From the NCBI RefSeq assembly GCF_008369295.1, contig NZ_VOBG01000006.1:236076-300075 (forward strand): a stretch of 64,000 bases of DNA, written 5' to 3'. The stretch is from Pseudomonas sp. ANT_H4 (GTDB lineage: Bacteria; Pseudomonadota; Gammaproteobacteria; Pseudomonadales; Pseudomonadaceae). A program made the translations under genes and the position numbers. Positions 50,892-60,664 of this stretch are shown in pieces. Each line of letters starts with the position of its first letter. The first letter of the stretch is position 1. The notes beneath the pieces are model-generated. The model was not told the DNA's origin, did not search any database, and saw only the letters and a program-made list of their open reading frames with translations.

Positions 50892-51835
50892 TATTTGTGG
50901 ATATGATGTCACCAGTGGGGCATGTACGTATTAATAGTTTCTATTTAAATTCGCTTTGGCAAGAAGGTGATGTCTTGATGATAGGGCGTCAACTCTCTAA
51001 AAAATTTGATGGGTTTAATAAGGTGATAATAAAAGATAATTCCTCAAGTAAGTTTAATAGGATTTTTATTGCTTTCCAAGTTATTTGTCAACTTATATGT
51101 AAGCCAGGCCATAAAGTCTGTTTCCTATCTTATGATTTAGCTCTGATGCCCATCGTGATGTTGATTTTAAGAGTTGTCAATTGCCAGGTTTTCGCATTTG
51201 AGCATAATACTGTGCCTGAAACAAATCTAAAAAAAGTTTTTCAAAGGGCGTCTGGTAAAGATCTATTGCATATTACTTACGCGAAACATATTTCTCTTGT
51301 TTTTGATGGCCTTGGGCTTTCATCCTGTGTTGTAGATCATCCCGCTCTTACCCCTGAAAGAGCATCTACTTGGCCAGAAGTTAGGTACATTGAGTCAATT
51401 AAAGTAAAATTCGATAAAGTGATTTATAGTCCAAGCGGAAGTGTGCTTTGGGATGACATACAACAAATGGCAACAAAACATCCTGAACATTTATTTGTTT
51501 TCAAGGGTGAACCGTTAACAGATGAAACAAATATAGTCTCTTTCCGCCTCATTGAAGGTTATCTCGAAATGCTGTTGCTCTGCGACGCGGTTTATATTCC
51601 GTTTGATTGGAGGACAAAAGTGAGCGGCCCATTTTATGAGGCCATGGCTTTGGGTAAGGTTGTTGTGTTGAAAGATAATGAATTTGGTCGCTTCTGTAAA
51701 AGTAGATTTCCTAACAACGTTGAGTATTGCGTAGCTAAAATCAATTCTAATGTTATGTCTAAAGTGGATGTCTTAGATTATAATAATCAGGTAGTCAGTA
51801 ATTTAATAAAGATATTTGATGTGTTAGTTAAATAA
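50888..51835 (+). CDS. Putative glycosyltransferase (GT-B like)
   Basis: 315 residues. I do not recognise a specific family. The C-terminal part has KVIYSPSGSV, CDAVYIPFDWRTKVSGPFYEAMALGKVVVL, arranged like the donor-binding half of GT-B enzymes, and an N-terminal half with FEHNTVP as in GT4 relatives. It overlaps the flippase gene by 4 bases and lies in the O-antigen operon, which supports a transferase role. Sugar specificity is unknown. Confidence 0.65.
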   Translation: MIFVDMMSPVGHVRINSFYLNSLWQEGDVLMIGRQLSKKFDGFNKVIIKDNSSSKFNRIFIAFQVICQLICKPGHKVCFLSYDLALMPIVMLILRVVNCQVFAFEHNTVPETNLKKVFQRASGKDLLHITYAKHISLVFDGLGLSSCVVDHPALTPERASTWPEVRYIESIKVKFDKVIYSPSGSVLWDDIQQMATKHPEHLFVFKGEPLTDETNIVSFRLIEGYLEMLLLCDAVYIPFDWRTKVSGPFYEAMALGKVVVLKDNEFGRFCKSRFPNNVEYCVAKINSNVMSKVDVLDYNNQVVSNLIKIFDVLVK

Positions 51836-51878
51836 AACTGATTTTGTTTGACTATTGCCAAGTATAAGGAGTTTGGTT

Positions 51879-53285
51879 ATGTTTGTACCGGTTGTTATGG
51901 CTGGTGGTAGTGGGGCGCGTTTATGGCCATTATCACGACAGCACTCTCCGAAGCAATTTCTTCCACTGACGGATTCTAATGAGTCCATGATGCAAACTAC
52001 TCTTAATCGGTTGACGGGTTTAGAGTGTAGTATGCCATTGTTGATTTGTAATGAGGATCATAGATTTTTGGCTGCTGAGCAATTACGCCAGCTGGATATG
52101 AACGAAGCGCACATTTTTTTGGAGCCATTTTCACGCAACACCGCGCCGGCGCTCACGCTTGCCGCATTGCATGCAGTGGCTTCTATGAGCGACCCTATAC
52201 TTCTGGTATTGGCCGCTGATCATGTGATTTCAAATGTTCAAGCATTTCACATGAGTATTAAATCAGCATTAAATCTTGCTGAGCAAGGCTTTTTGGTTAC
52301 TTTCGGTATTGCTCCCAGTCATGCCGAAACTGGTTACGGATATATTGAAAAAGGGGAGAGCGTTAGGGAGGGTTTTCATGTCAAACGGTTTGTCGAAAAG
52401 CCTGACTCAGAGACTGCTAAAACATATGTAGACAGCGGACTTTACTTTTGGAATAGTGGCATGTTTATGTTTCGTGCCAGTCGCTATCTCGATGAAATTA
52501 GGAAGTTTTCTCCAGATATATTCCAATCTTGTCAAAAAGCGATGAATGGAGCGACAAAGGATTTTCACTTCACAAGAGTTGATTCTAAAAGTTTTGAAGA
52601 ATGTCCTGCGGACTCTGTAGATTATGCAGTTATGGAGAACACTGATCTAGCCGTCATGGTTCCTCTTGATGCAGGCTGGAGTGATGTGGGCTCTTGGGAG
52701 GCTTTGTGGGCGATTTCGGAAAAAGATACCCAGGGTAATGTAAATCACGGAGACGTAGTTTCTATTGATACCAAAAATTGCTTCATTCACTCTGATGGCA
52801 GATTATTGGCTACATTGGGTGTTGATAACTTGGTAATAGTGGAGACCAAAGATGCTGTGCTAATAGTAAGTAAAGATCAGGCGCAAAATGTTAAAGATAT
52901 TGTTGAGAAGATCAAGTCTTTGAAAAGGAGCGAGCATTTAAGTCAGCGCGTTGTCTATAGGCCATGGGGTAATTATGATTCAATTGACAAGGGGGAGCGA
53001 TACCAAGTTAAGCGTATCGTAGTTAAACCAGGTGGAAAGTTATCTTTACAAATGCATCACCATCGGGCGGAGCATTGGATAGTTGTCAGTGGAACTGCCA
53101 AGGTTACTAATGGAAAGGAAACTTATTTAGTGGCAGAGAATCAGTCCACATTCATTCCTATTGGTCAAGTCCATTCATTAGAAAACCCAGGGATTATTCC
53201 TTTGGAGTTGATAGAGGTTCAATCAGGTGCATATCTTGGAGAGGATGATATCATTAGGTTTCAAGATAGTTATGGCCGAATTTGA
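51879..53285 (+). CDS. manC: Mannose-1-phosphate guanylyltransferase / mannose-6-phosphate isomerase
   Basis: 468 residues from the ATG at 51879 (AAGGAG upstream). The nucleotidyltransferase half has VVMAGGSGARLWPLSR, VLAADHVI, FVEKPD and LDAGWSDVGSW. The C-terminal cupin isomerase half has QMHHHRAEHWIVVSGTA. It supplies GDP-mannose. No gmd, rmd or manB is present here, so the sugar may be used as mannose itself or modified by enzymes elsewhere; AlgC normally supplies the mutase in pseudomonads. Confidence 0.95.
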   Translation: MFVPVVMAGGSGARLWPLSRQHSPKQFLPLTDSNESMMQTTLNRLTGLECSMPLLICNEDHRFLAAEQLRQLDMNEAHIFLEPFSRNTAPALTLAALHAVASMSDPILLVLAADHVISNVQAFHMSIKSALNLAEQGFLVTFGIAPSHAETGYGYIEKGESVREGFHVKRFVEKPDSETAKTYVDSGLYFWNSGMFMFRASRYLDEIRKFSPDIFQSCQKAMNGATKDFHFTRVDSKSFEECPADSVDYAVMENTDLAVMVPLDAGWSDVGSWEALWAISEKDTQGNVNHGDVVSIDTKNCFIHSDGRLLATLGVDNLVIVETKDAVLIVSKDQAQNVKDIVEKIKSLKRSEHLSQRVVYRPWGNYDSIDKGERYQVKRIVVKPGGKLSLQMHHHRAEHWIVVSGTAKVTNGKETYLVAENQSTFIPIGQVHSLENPGIIPLELIEVQSGAYLGEDDIIRFQDSYGRI

Positions 53286-53294
53286 GTATATCAA

Positions 53295-54350
53295 ATGAAG
53301 ATACTTTTGATTTGTCCCACTAGTCTGTTATTTATGCCGTATGTAAAAAACTATTTGGCAATTCTTGATGAGAAAAATGCGAATTACGATGTATTGATCT
53401 GGGATCGCTTCAGTTTGCATAATGAAGCGGGCGCGGAAATTTACAGAGATGGGAAAACTGGTCATGTCAGAGGCTTTCTTGACTATCGCAACTTTGCTAG
53501 CTTTGCAAAGAAGAAATTGGACTCGGGTAGCTATGACAAGGTGATTTTATTCGGTATTCAGTTAGCATTTTTTTTGGGAAGAAAGCTAGTATTGGACTTC
53601 AAGAACAGATTTATTTTGGATATAAGAGATAGGCACCCATTAATTAATTTTTTGAATGTCCAGAGGATTTTGGATCGTGCAAGTTTTACGACTATATCCT
53701 CTGAAGGGTATTTGTCATGGCTTCCATATAAGAATAAAAAAATTCAAATTGATCACAATATTTCTGAGAGTAAGCTTCTAGACGAAGCGCGAATAGATGT
53801 CGGATTCAATGAAGATGGGTCTTATACTGTTTCTTGCATTGGCGCTTTGCGGGATTACTCTGCAAATATATGTCTTGTCAATATGCTTGCCAAGAGCCAA
53901 TCCTTCAGCTTGGTTTTTCATGGAGAGGGCTTAATAAATAATAGGCTTGAGAACTATGTTAAAAGTAAAGGATTCCGCAATGTAAGTATCTCGGGAAGAT
54001 ACCAGCCCGAAGATGAAGGTGGACTGTATAATGATTGTGATTTCGTTAACCTGGTAAGATTTGCCGACGGGGTTAATAATAAAACTGCGATCCCTAATCG
54101 ATTATATAATTCTGCGTATTATGGCAAACCCGCAATATGCTTTCAGGGAACTTACCTCTCGGAATTAGTGTCTGAGTTTAATTTAGGCATAGTCCTTGAT
54201 TTAAAGGATGACGCGCCTGATAAAATAAATAGTTATATTAATTCTTTTTCCATTGAGAGATATAACTCTGGAAGAAATCTATTTTTAGATCGCGTGCGCA
54301 CTGATAAAACAGCTTTCAAAAAAGCACTAGATAATTTTGTTGATCTATAA
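53295..54350 (+). CDS. Putative glycosyltransferase (GT-B like)
   Basis: 351 residues, start MKILLICPTSLLFMPYVKNYL. FILDIRDRHPLIN, SCIGALRDYS, VFHGEG and IPNRLYNSAYYGKPAICF form the order expected for a GT-B (GT4-like) transferase: an acceptor half, then a donor half with the nucleotide-sugar site. Sequence is divergent and AT-rich; the sugar is unknown. Confidence 0.7.
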   Translation: MKILLICPTSLLFMPYVKNYLAILDEKNANYDVLIWDRFSLHNEAGAEIYRDGKTGHVRGFLDYRNFASFAKKKLDSGSYDKVILFGIQLAFFLGRKLVLDFKNRFILDIRDRHPLINFLNVQRILDRASFTTISSEGYLSWLPYKNKKIQIDHNISESKLLDEARIDVGFNEDGSYTVSCIGALRDYSANICLVNMLAKSQSFSLVFHGEGLINNRLENYVKSKGFRNVSISGRYQPEDEGGLYNDCDFVNLVRFADGVNNKTAIPNRLYNSAYYGKPAICFQGTYLSELVSEFNLGIVLDLKDDAPDKINSYINSFSIERYNSGRNLFLDRVRTDKTAFKKALDNFVDL

Positions 54351-54363
54351 AAGGAAATTTACC

Positions 54364-55398
54364 TTGTTTACGAATAAAACTCTTCTAATAACCGGTGGTA
54401 CCGGTTCTTTTGGTAATGCTGTTCTCATGCGCTTTCTCGACACCGACATTTCGGAAATTCGGATCTTCAGTCGCGATGAAAAAAAGCAAGATGATATGCG
54501 AAAACACTTTGTTAGCCCCAAGCTCAAATTCTATATAGGCGATGTCCGGGATTATCAAAGTGTACTGAACGCTTCTCGAGGAGTGGATTACATTTTCCAT
54601 GCTGCCGCCCTGAAGCAAGTACCATCTTGCGAGTTTCACCCCATGGAGGCTGTCAAGACCAACGTGCTCGGGACCGAGAATGTGTTGGAAGCGGCCATCC
54701 AAAATGAAGTCAAGCGAGTGGTTTGCCTGAGTACTGACAAGGCGGTGTATCCGATCAACGCCATGGGTATTTCAAAGGCGATGATGGAAAAGGTCATGGT
54801 GGCCAAGTCTCGAAATGTTGATGACGATAAGACCGTGATCTGTGGTACGCGTTATGGCAATGTCATGGCTTCTCGTGGTTCAGTAATTCCGCTATTCATT
54901 GAACAGGCTCGAGCGGGCAAGGCGTTGACGCTGACTGACCCGAACATGACCCGATTCATGATGACATTAGGCGATGCAGTAGATCTGGTGCTGTACGCCT
55001 TTGAGCATGGAAAGAATGGTGATCTGTTCGTACAAAAGGCTCCGGCTGCTACGGTGGAAACTTTAGCGCATGCACTCATTGGCCTAATCGGTAAGCCTGA
55101 ACATCCGATTCAGGTGATTGGAACTCGTCATGGCGAGAAACTCTATGAGGCCTTGCTCAGCCGAGAAGAAATGGCCTGTGCCGAGGATATGGGTGACTAC
55201 TTTCGCGTTCCCCCAGATTTGCGTGATCTCAACTATGCAAAATATGTCGAGCAGGGCGAAACCAAGATATCCCACACAGAGGATTACAATTCTCACAATA
55301 CCGAGCGTTTAGATGTGGCTGGTATGCAGCGCCTACTCCTCAAGCTAGATTTTATGTGTGCTATTCAGCGTGGCGAGCACGTAACACCTGAGGAGTAA
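54364..55398 (+). CDS. fnlA: UDP-GlcNAc 4,6-dehydratase (5-epimerising), FnlA/WbjB/CapE type
   Basis: 344 residues from a TTG at 54364, the only start well placed behind AAAAGGAAA. NAD motif ITGGTGSFGNAVL, YIFHAAALKQVPS and a short-form SDR with the Met-containing SMEK-like triad region (YPINAMGISKAMMEK) identify the capsule/FucNAc dehydratase subfamily. First step from UDP-GlcNAc to UDP-N-acetyl-L-fucosamine, with fnlB and fnlC directly following. GC content rises again from here. Confidence 0.9.
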   Translation: MFTNKTLLITGGTGSFGNAVLMRFLDTDISEIRIFSRDEKKQDDMRKHFVSPKLKFYIGDVRDYQSVLNASRGVDYIFHAAALKQVPSCEFHPMEAVKTNVLGTENVLEAAIQNEVKRVVCLSTDKAVYPINAMGISKAMMEKVMVAKSRNVDDDKTVICGTRYGNVMASRGSVIPLFIEQARAGKALTLTDPNMTRFMMTLGDAVDLVLYAFEHGKNGDLFVQKAPAATVETLAHALIGLIGKPEHPIQVIGTRHGEKLYEALLSREEMACAEDMGDYFRVPPDLRDLNYAKYVEQGETKISHTEDYNSHNTERLDVAGMQRLLLKLDFMCAIQRGEHVTPEE

Positions 55399-55401
55399 AG
55401 A

Positions 55402-56520
55402 ATGAAGGTTCTTATTACGGGAGCTAATGGTTTTGTCGGTCAGAATCTCATTACGCATCTAAGCGAGCGTGATGATATTGTGGTGCTGCGTTTTACTCGC
55501 GACGACTCACTGGCTAATTTGCCAAATTTGGTTAATCAGGCGGAGTACATTTTCCATCTGGCCGGCATCAACCGACCTCAAGATCCGAAAGATTTTCAGA
55601 TTGGCAATATCGGTCTAACCCAGGCGCTGTGCGAAGCTATCAAGACTAGCGGTCGGAAAATACCAGTGCTATATACGTCCTCCCGCCAAGCTGAGTTGGA
55701 TAATCCTTATGGCTGCAGCAAGCGAGGCGCAGAAAACGCGCTACTAGAACTTAATGCTGGACATGGCTCCCCGGTACATCTGTTTCGCTTGGCTAATGTC
55801 TTCGGTAAGTGGGCTCGGGCAAACTATAATTCGGCGGTGGCGACTTTCTGCCATAACATCGCCCGTGATTTACCGGTCCAGATCAACGACCCTGATGCGC
55901 ACATCAACCTCGTCTACATCGACGATGTAATCAGCCATTTTATTGCGGTCATGGACGGAAAATTGACTGTCGGGCCTTTCGTCAATGTTGAGCCGAGTTA
56001 CAGCATTTCGGTTGGTGGGCTGGCTGATCAGCTGTATGCATTCCGCGACAGCCGCAAATCGATTATCACCGAGCCGGTCGGCGCAGGGTTGGTCAGGGCA
56101 CTGTATTCCACCTATCTGAGCTATTTACCCCCCGAGCGATTCACTTACGAAATCCCTAAATACGAAGATCCACGCGGTATGTTTGTGGAAATGCTGAAAA
56201 CTAAAGAATCCGGGCAATTTTCTTTTTTCACATCCCATCCAGGCATCACTCGTGGTGGGCATTATCATCATTCAAAAACGGAAAAATTCCTTGTGATCAA
56301 GGGCAAGGCGTGCTTCCGTTTTCGGCATGTCATTTCCGGTGAGTTCTATGAGTTATTCACCACGGGCGAGCAGCCTGAAATCGTCGAGACCGTGCCTGGC
56401 TGGACGCATGACATTACTAACATGGGCGACGATGAGATGATCGTGATACTTTGGGCTAATGAGATTTTTGACCGAGAACACCCAGATACTTATGCTCGGC
56501 CGGTCGGCACCGAAGCCTAA
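55402..56520 (+). CDS. fnlB: FnlB/WbjC/CapF-type bifunctional reductase/epimerase
   Basis: 372 residues: an N-terminal SDR domain (ITGANGFVGQNL) and a C-terminal cupin (GGHYHHSKTEKFLVIKGKA). This two-domain layout is that of CapF, which epimerises and reduces the product of FnlA/CapE on the way to UDP-L-FucNAc. It starts 3 bp after fnlA. Confidence 0.92.
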   Translation: MKVLITGANGFVGQNLITHLSERDDIVVLRFTRDDSLANLPNLVNQAEYIFHLAGINRPQDPKDFQIGNIGLTQALCEAIKTSGRKIPVLYTSSRQAELDNPYGCSKRGAENALLELNAGHGSPVHLFRLANVFGKWARANYNSAVATFCHNIARDLPVQINDPDAHINLVYIDDVISHFIAVMDGKLTVGPFVNVEPSYSISVGGLADQLYAFRDSRKSIITEPVGAGLVRALYSTYLSYLPPERFTYEIPKYEDPRGMFVEMLKTKESGQFSFFTSHPGITRGGHYHHSKTEKFLVIKGKACFRFRHVISGEFYELFTTGEQPEIVETVPGWTHDITNMGDDEMIVILWANEIFDREHPDTYARPVGTEA

Positions 56521-56539
56521 GCCGTGAAAAGGAACTGTA

Positions 56540-57670
56540 ATGAAAAAGCTTAAGGTTGTAACGGTAGTGGGTACTCGCCCAGAAATCATTCGCTTGTCGC
56601 GCGTGATAGCGAAGTTGGATGAACATTGTGAGCATGTGCTGGTGCATACTGGCCAAAATTACGATTATGAGCTAAACGAAATATTTTTCCAGGATCTCGG
56701 CATCCGCAAGCCAGATCATTTCCTTAATGCTGCAGGCGCCAGCGGTGCGGAAACGATCGGCAATGTGATTATAGCTGTTGATCGCCTACTGGCTGAAGTG
56801 CAGCCTGAAGCGCTCCTCGTTCTAGGTGATACCAACAGCTGCATGGCCGTGATCCCGGCCAAGCGTCGCAAGATCCCAACCTTCCATATGGAAGCGGGCA
56901 ATCGCTGTTTTGACATGCGCGTGCCGGAAGAAATCAATCGCCGCATCGTCGACCACACAGCCGATATCAACCTGACCTACAGCACTATTGCGCGTGACTA
57001 TCTTCTGCGTGAAGGCCTGCCGCCCGACATGGTGATCAAAACTGGCAGCCCGATGTTTGAAGTTCTCAATTACTACCGCGAGGGTATAGAAGCATCCGAT
57101 GTGCTAGAGCGTTTGGGCTTGCAAAGGGGTAATTTTTTTTTAGTGAGTGCTCATCGCGAAGAAAATGTAGACTCGGATAAAAACTTCCTCAAATTGGTGG
57201 ATGTGCTTAACACAGTAGCTGAACGGTATGATTATCCGGTGATCGTTTCCACTCATCCACGTACGCAGAAGCGGGTGGATGCCATGAGGGTAATGTTCCA
57301 CGCCAATGTGCGCCTGCTCAAACCGTTAGGGTTTAAGGACTACAACAAACTGCAACTCACGGCCAAGACTGTTTTGTCTGACAGCGGTACCATCAACGAA
57401 GAGTCGTCGATACTCAATTTCTCGGCGCTGAACATCCGAGAAGCGCACGAGCGCCCTGAAGGCATGGAGGAAGCTGCGGTAATGATGGTGGGGCTTGAGG
57501 TTGAACGGGTCCTGCAAGGACTGCAAATACTGGAAAGCCAGACGCCTGGAATAGAGCGGCAATTACGGCTTGTTGGTGACTACAGCATGCCTAATGTGGC
57601 GGAAAAGGTGGTTCGCCTTGTCCATAGCTATCGTGATTATGTAATGCGGACTGTTTGGAAAAATTATTGA
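56540..57670 (+). CDS. fnlC: UDP-sugar 2-epimerase, FnlC/WbjD/CapG type
   Basis: 376 residues with the WecB-family pattern (VGTRPEIIRLSRVIAKLDE, LVLGDTNSCM, HMEAGNRCFD, SDSGTINEESS). As the third gene of an fnlA-fnlB set it should carry out the final C2 epimerisation to UDP-L-FucNAc. It is distinct from the wecB gene 9 kb upstream. GT4 starts one base after its stop. Confidence 0.92.
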   Translation: MKKLKVVTVVGTRPEIIRLSRVIAKLDEHCEHVLVHTGQNYDYELNEIFFQDLGIRKPDHFLNAAGASGAETIGNVIIAVDRLLAEVQPEALLVLGDTNSCMAVIPAKRRKIPTFHMEAGNRCFDMRVPEEINRRIVDHTADINLTYSTIARDYLLREGLPPDMVIKTGSPMFEVLNYYREGIEASDVLERLGLQRGNFFLVSAHREENVDSDKNFLKLVDVLNTVAERYDYPVIVSTHPRTQKRVDAMRVMFHANVRLLKPLGFKDYNKLQLTAKTVLSDSGTINEESSILNFSALNIREAHERPEGMEEAAVMMVGLEVERVLQGLQILESQTPGIERQLRLVGDYSMPNVAEKVVRLVHSYRDYVMRTVWKNY

Positions 57671-57671
57671 A

Positions 57672-58874
57672 ATGCGTCTATTATTTATAAGCCAACTTTT
57701 TGATCCTGAGTACTCAATTAAAGGTCTTGCATACTTAAAAGAACTACAAGCTCAGGGTATGCAGATTGATGTAATAACAACATTTCCAAATTACCCCACA
57801 GGTAAAATTTTTCCAGGTTATAAAGTCAGACCATGGGCAGTGGAGCAACATGGTGGCGTACGGATTATACGCGTCTGGTCATTTATTTCCCATTCGAAGT
57901 CAAAGCTAGCGAGGGCGCTGTCGTACGCTTCATTTATGATAAGTTCGTCAATCGCGGCGTTATCTGTTGCTAGACCGACTATAATCTATGCGTATCATCC
58001 TCAGTTGACAACCGGGATTGTTGCATCTCTTGTAAAACTATTCAAAAAAGTCCCCTTCATAACTGACGTTCAAGATCTATGGCCAGATGCTTTGGCTGCG
58101 ACTGGTTTACAAAAAGAGGGTTTTATATACAGGGTTCTAGGTAAGGTCTGTAATAAAGTATATTCTAATGCTGACCATATCGTCGTTCTTTCGGATGGAT
58201 ATAAAAAGGCTTTAGTCGAAAGAGGAGTTTCAGAGGAAAAAATAACGGTAATTTTTAATTGGCATGCGAGTGAAGGTTTAGACGTGCATCAACATAGTAC
58301 GGAACGGCAAGCGAGGGGGGGCGAGTTTTGCTATGCTGGAAATATTGGGGCGGCGCAGTCATTATCAGCAGTGATTGATGCGTTTTCCCGTTTTTCTGAA
58401 GCGTCTGTAAGTCTAAGGTTAATTGGTGAAGGGGTTGAAAAAGAAAAGCTTGAGTCCTATGCGGTCGAAATTGGGGCCAAGAATGTTTTTTTTTCCGGTT
58501 ATATACAGGCTGCAAAAGTTGGAATTGAGTTAGCGCGTGCAGACGTTTTGGTCGTTCATCTTAGAGATGATCCTTTATTCAAAATTACTATTCCGTCGAA
58601 AACACAAGCTTATTTAAATTCAGGAAAGCCTATATTGATGGCTGTAGGTGGTGAGGCAAATCAGATAATTTTAAATGCTGAGGCTGGTGTTTGTGCGTCA
58701 CCTGAAAATGCGGATGAAATTGCTCACGCCATTCAAGAGTTGATCTCTCTTCGAGAGCAATGGCCTGTAATGGGCTTGGCTGGCAAAAGTTTTTATCAAG
58801 AAAAAATGTCTCGCGCCATCGGTGTGAAGAAGACACTTTCTATTTTGAATCGACTACAAGCGCGCACTCAATGA
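57672..58874 (+). CDS. GT4 glycosyltransferase (WbuB/WbjE-like, likely FucNAc transferase)
   Basis: 400 residues. N-terminal FISQLFDPEYSIKG, then ITTFPNYPTGK, VQDLWPDALAATG, and a C-terminal GT4 donor site (YAGNIGAAQSL, LIGEGVEKEKLE, KTQAYLNSGKPIL). It follows the FucNAc synthesis genes as WbuB/WbjE does in other O-antigen loci, so transfer of L-FucNAc is a reasonable inference. It overlaps the acetyltransferase by 4 bases. Confidence 0.82.
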   Translation: MRLLFISQLFDPEYSIKGLAYLKELQAQGMQIDVITTFPNYPTGKIFPGYKVRPWAVEQHGGVRIIRVWSFISHSKSKLARALSYASFMISSSIAALSVARPTIIYAYHPQLTTGIVASLVKLFKKVPFITDVQDLWPDALAATGLQKEGFIYRVLGKVCNKVYSNADHIVVLSDGYKKALVERGVSEEKITVIFNWHASEGLDVHQHSTERQARGGEFCYAGNIGAAQSLSAVIDAFSRFSEASVSLRLIGEGVEKEKLESYAVEIGAKNVFFSGYIQAAKVGIELARADVLVVHLRDDPLFKITIPSKTQAYLNSGKPILMAVGGEANQIILNAEAGVCASPENADEIAHAIQELISLREQWPVMGLAGKSFYQEKMSRAIGVKKTLSILNRLQARTQ

Positions 58875-59482
58875 GATTGAGAAAAGCAGAATACCGTGAT
58901 CTAGATTCTATTTCAGATGTTCATATTAAGTCCTTTCCCGGTTTTTTTCTGACGCTGCTGGGGAAGAGATTTCTTAAAGAAATGTATGCAGGATTCCTAA
59001 AATTTAAAAGTGGTGTCTGTATAGTTCTTTTAAGTGAGCAGGGTGATGTCATTGGGTTTGCTGCCGGGGCGACGACGCCCGAAATATTTTTTCCTAAATT
59101 GAGAAGAAAGAGGGCGTTGTACTTTGCCATTTTTGCTCTACCAGCATTATTGCGAAATTCCGAGCTAGTAATCAAGAAGTTGTGGGCTGCAGTCTTTTAT
59201 CGTGGTGATAGACCTGATAGTCTACAAGGGGGGGCTTTACTAAGTAGTATCGGTATTGATCCATTATTTAAGGGGCAATCGTTAGGCAAAAAACTGTTAG
59301 ATGTATTTGAAGATGAGGCATATGCTGCGGGGTCTCCCTTTGTTTACCTAACTACAGATCAGCATGGTAACGATTCAGTAATTGGGTTTTACAAAAAAAA
59401 TGGCTATGATATTGAGTCATTTTTTACTCAGCCTGGAGGGCGAAAAATGTTGCGTTTTATGAAGATCATAAAGGCAAGTTAA
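58871..59482 (+). CDS. GNAT family N-acetyltransferase
   Basis: 203 residues from the ATG at 58871 (MRLRKAEYRDLDSISDVHI). It has the GNAT acetyl-CoA loop region IGIDPLFKGQSLGKKLLD and a typical late VIGFYKKNGYDIE. With the DegT aminotransferase it forms a likely aminosugar N-acylation pair; the expected product is a 4-acylamino-4,6-dideoxy hexosamine. The known PglD/WbpD acetyltransferases are a different (left-handed helix) fold, so this is a less usual choice. Confidence 0.8.
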   Translation: MRLRKAEYRDLDSISDVHIKSFPGFFLTLLGKRFLKEMYAGFLKFKSGVCIVLLSEQGDVIGFAAGATTPEIFFPKLRRKRALYFAIFALPALLRNSELVIKKLWAAVFYRGDRPDSLQGGALLSSIGIDPLFKGQSLGKKLLDVFEDEAYAAGSPFVYLTTDQHGNDSVIGFYKKNGYDIESFFTQPGGRKMLRFMKIIKAS

Positions 59483-59500
59483 AATTCTGGAGGTAAGTTA

Positions 59501-60664
59501 ATGACAGACAATGTTTTTTTACCATTTGCGTTGCCGGAGATTGGTGAGGAAGAAATCACTGAAGTAGTAGACACACTTCGCTCTGGATGGGTAACAACTG
59601 GCCCCAAGACCCGTCAATTTGAAATAGACTTTTCAGTATTGATTGGGGGCTCCGTAGAAAGTATTGCAGTGAATTCTGCGACGGCCGGCCTTCACTTGGC
59701 TTTAGAGGCTATAGGTGTAGGGCCTGGCGATGAAGTTATTTTGCCTACATACACCTTTACTGCAACTGCAGAAGTTGTCCGTTATCTTGGGGCGCAGCCA
59801 ATCATGGTTGATGTGCTGGAGGATACCTTTAATATTTCACCTTCTGCAATTGAAGCTGCTATCACCAGCCGAACCAAGGCTATCATGCCAGTTCATTTTG
59901 CTGGTTTAAGCTGTGATATGGATTCAATTCTTTCTATAGCGAAGAAATATGGCTTGAAAGTTGTAGAGGATGCCGCTCATGCTTTGCCTACAACATGGAA
60001 AGGGCAAAATATTGGTTCGCTAAAATCTGACATTACAGTTTTTAGCTTCTATGCAAATAAAACCATGACCACAGGTGAAGGTGGCATGCTTGTCACTAGT
60101 GATCCCGAGTTGGCAAAGCGTTGCTGTATTATGCGCTTGCATGGGATCAGTCGTGATTCGTTTGATCGTTATGTATCAAAAACTCCGGCATGGTTTTACG
60201 AAGTAATCGCTCCAGGCTTCAAGTACAATATGAGTGATCTTGCTGCTGCGATTGGAATTCACCAACTTCGTCGTTTGCCTAGTTTTCAAGAAAAACGGGA
60301 AAAAATGGCACGGATCTACAACTCTGAACTTCAAGGGTTACCAATTATATTGCCGCAAAGCGCGCCTATTGGAGATGTACACGCGAGGCATCTATACCCG
60401 ATTCGCTTGCTCCCAGAGGCTGGAGTCACACGTGATGAATTTATCGTAAAGATGTCTGAGTTAGGGGTCGGCTGCTCAGTGCATTTCATTCCTTTACACT
60501 TACAGCCATATTGGCGAGAGAGCTGTAATTTACAGGTTGAAGACTATCCAGTAGCACAGCGTCTTTACGAACAAGAATGTTCTATACCGCTTTACACGAA
60601 AATGTCTGAGCAAGATCAGAATCGTGTTATCGATGCTATCCACAAGGTGCTGAAAAATGCTTAA
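59501..60664 (+). CDS. DegT/DnrJ/EryC1/StrS sugar aminotransferase
   Basis: 387 residues. PLP lysine Lys187 in [41 protein letters not shown] and [10 protein letters not shown] are family signatures. It transfers an amino group from glutamate to a 4-keto nucleotide sugar, as PglE and perosamine synthetase do. The 4-keto substrate would come from a 4,6-dehydratase not found in this window (WbpM-like). The next gene starts 8 bases before its stop. Confidence 0.9.
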   Translation: MTDNVFLPFALPEIGEEEITEVVDTLRSGWVTTGPKTRQFEIDFSVLIGGSVESIAVNSATAGLHLALEAIGVGPGDEVILPTYTFTATAEVVRYLGAQPIMVDVLEDTFNISPSAIEAAITSRTKAIMPVHFAGLSCDMDSILSIAKKYGLKVVEDAAHALPTTWKGQNIGSLKSDITVFSFYANKTMTTGEGGMLVTSDPELAKRCCIMRLHGISRDSFDRYVSKTPAWFYEVIAPGFKYNMSDLAAAIGIHQLRRLPSFQEKREKMARIYNSELQGLPIILPQSAPIGDVHARHLYPIRLLPEAGVTRDEFIVKMSELGVGCSVHFIPLHLQPYWRESCNLQVEDYPVAQRLYEQECSIPLYTKMSEQDQNRVIDAIHKVLKNA

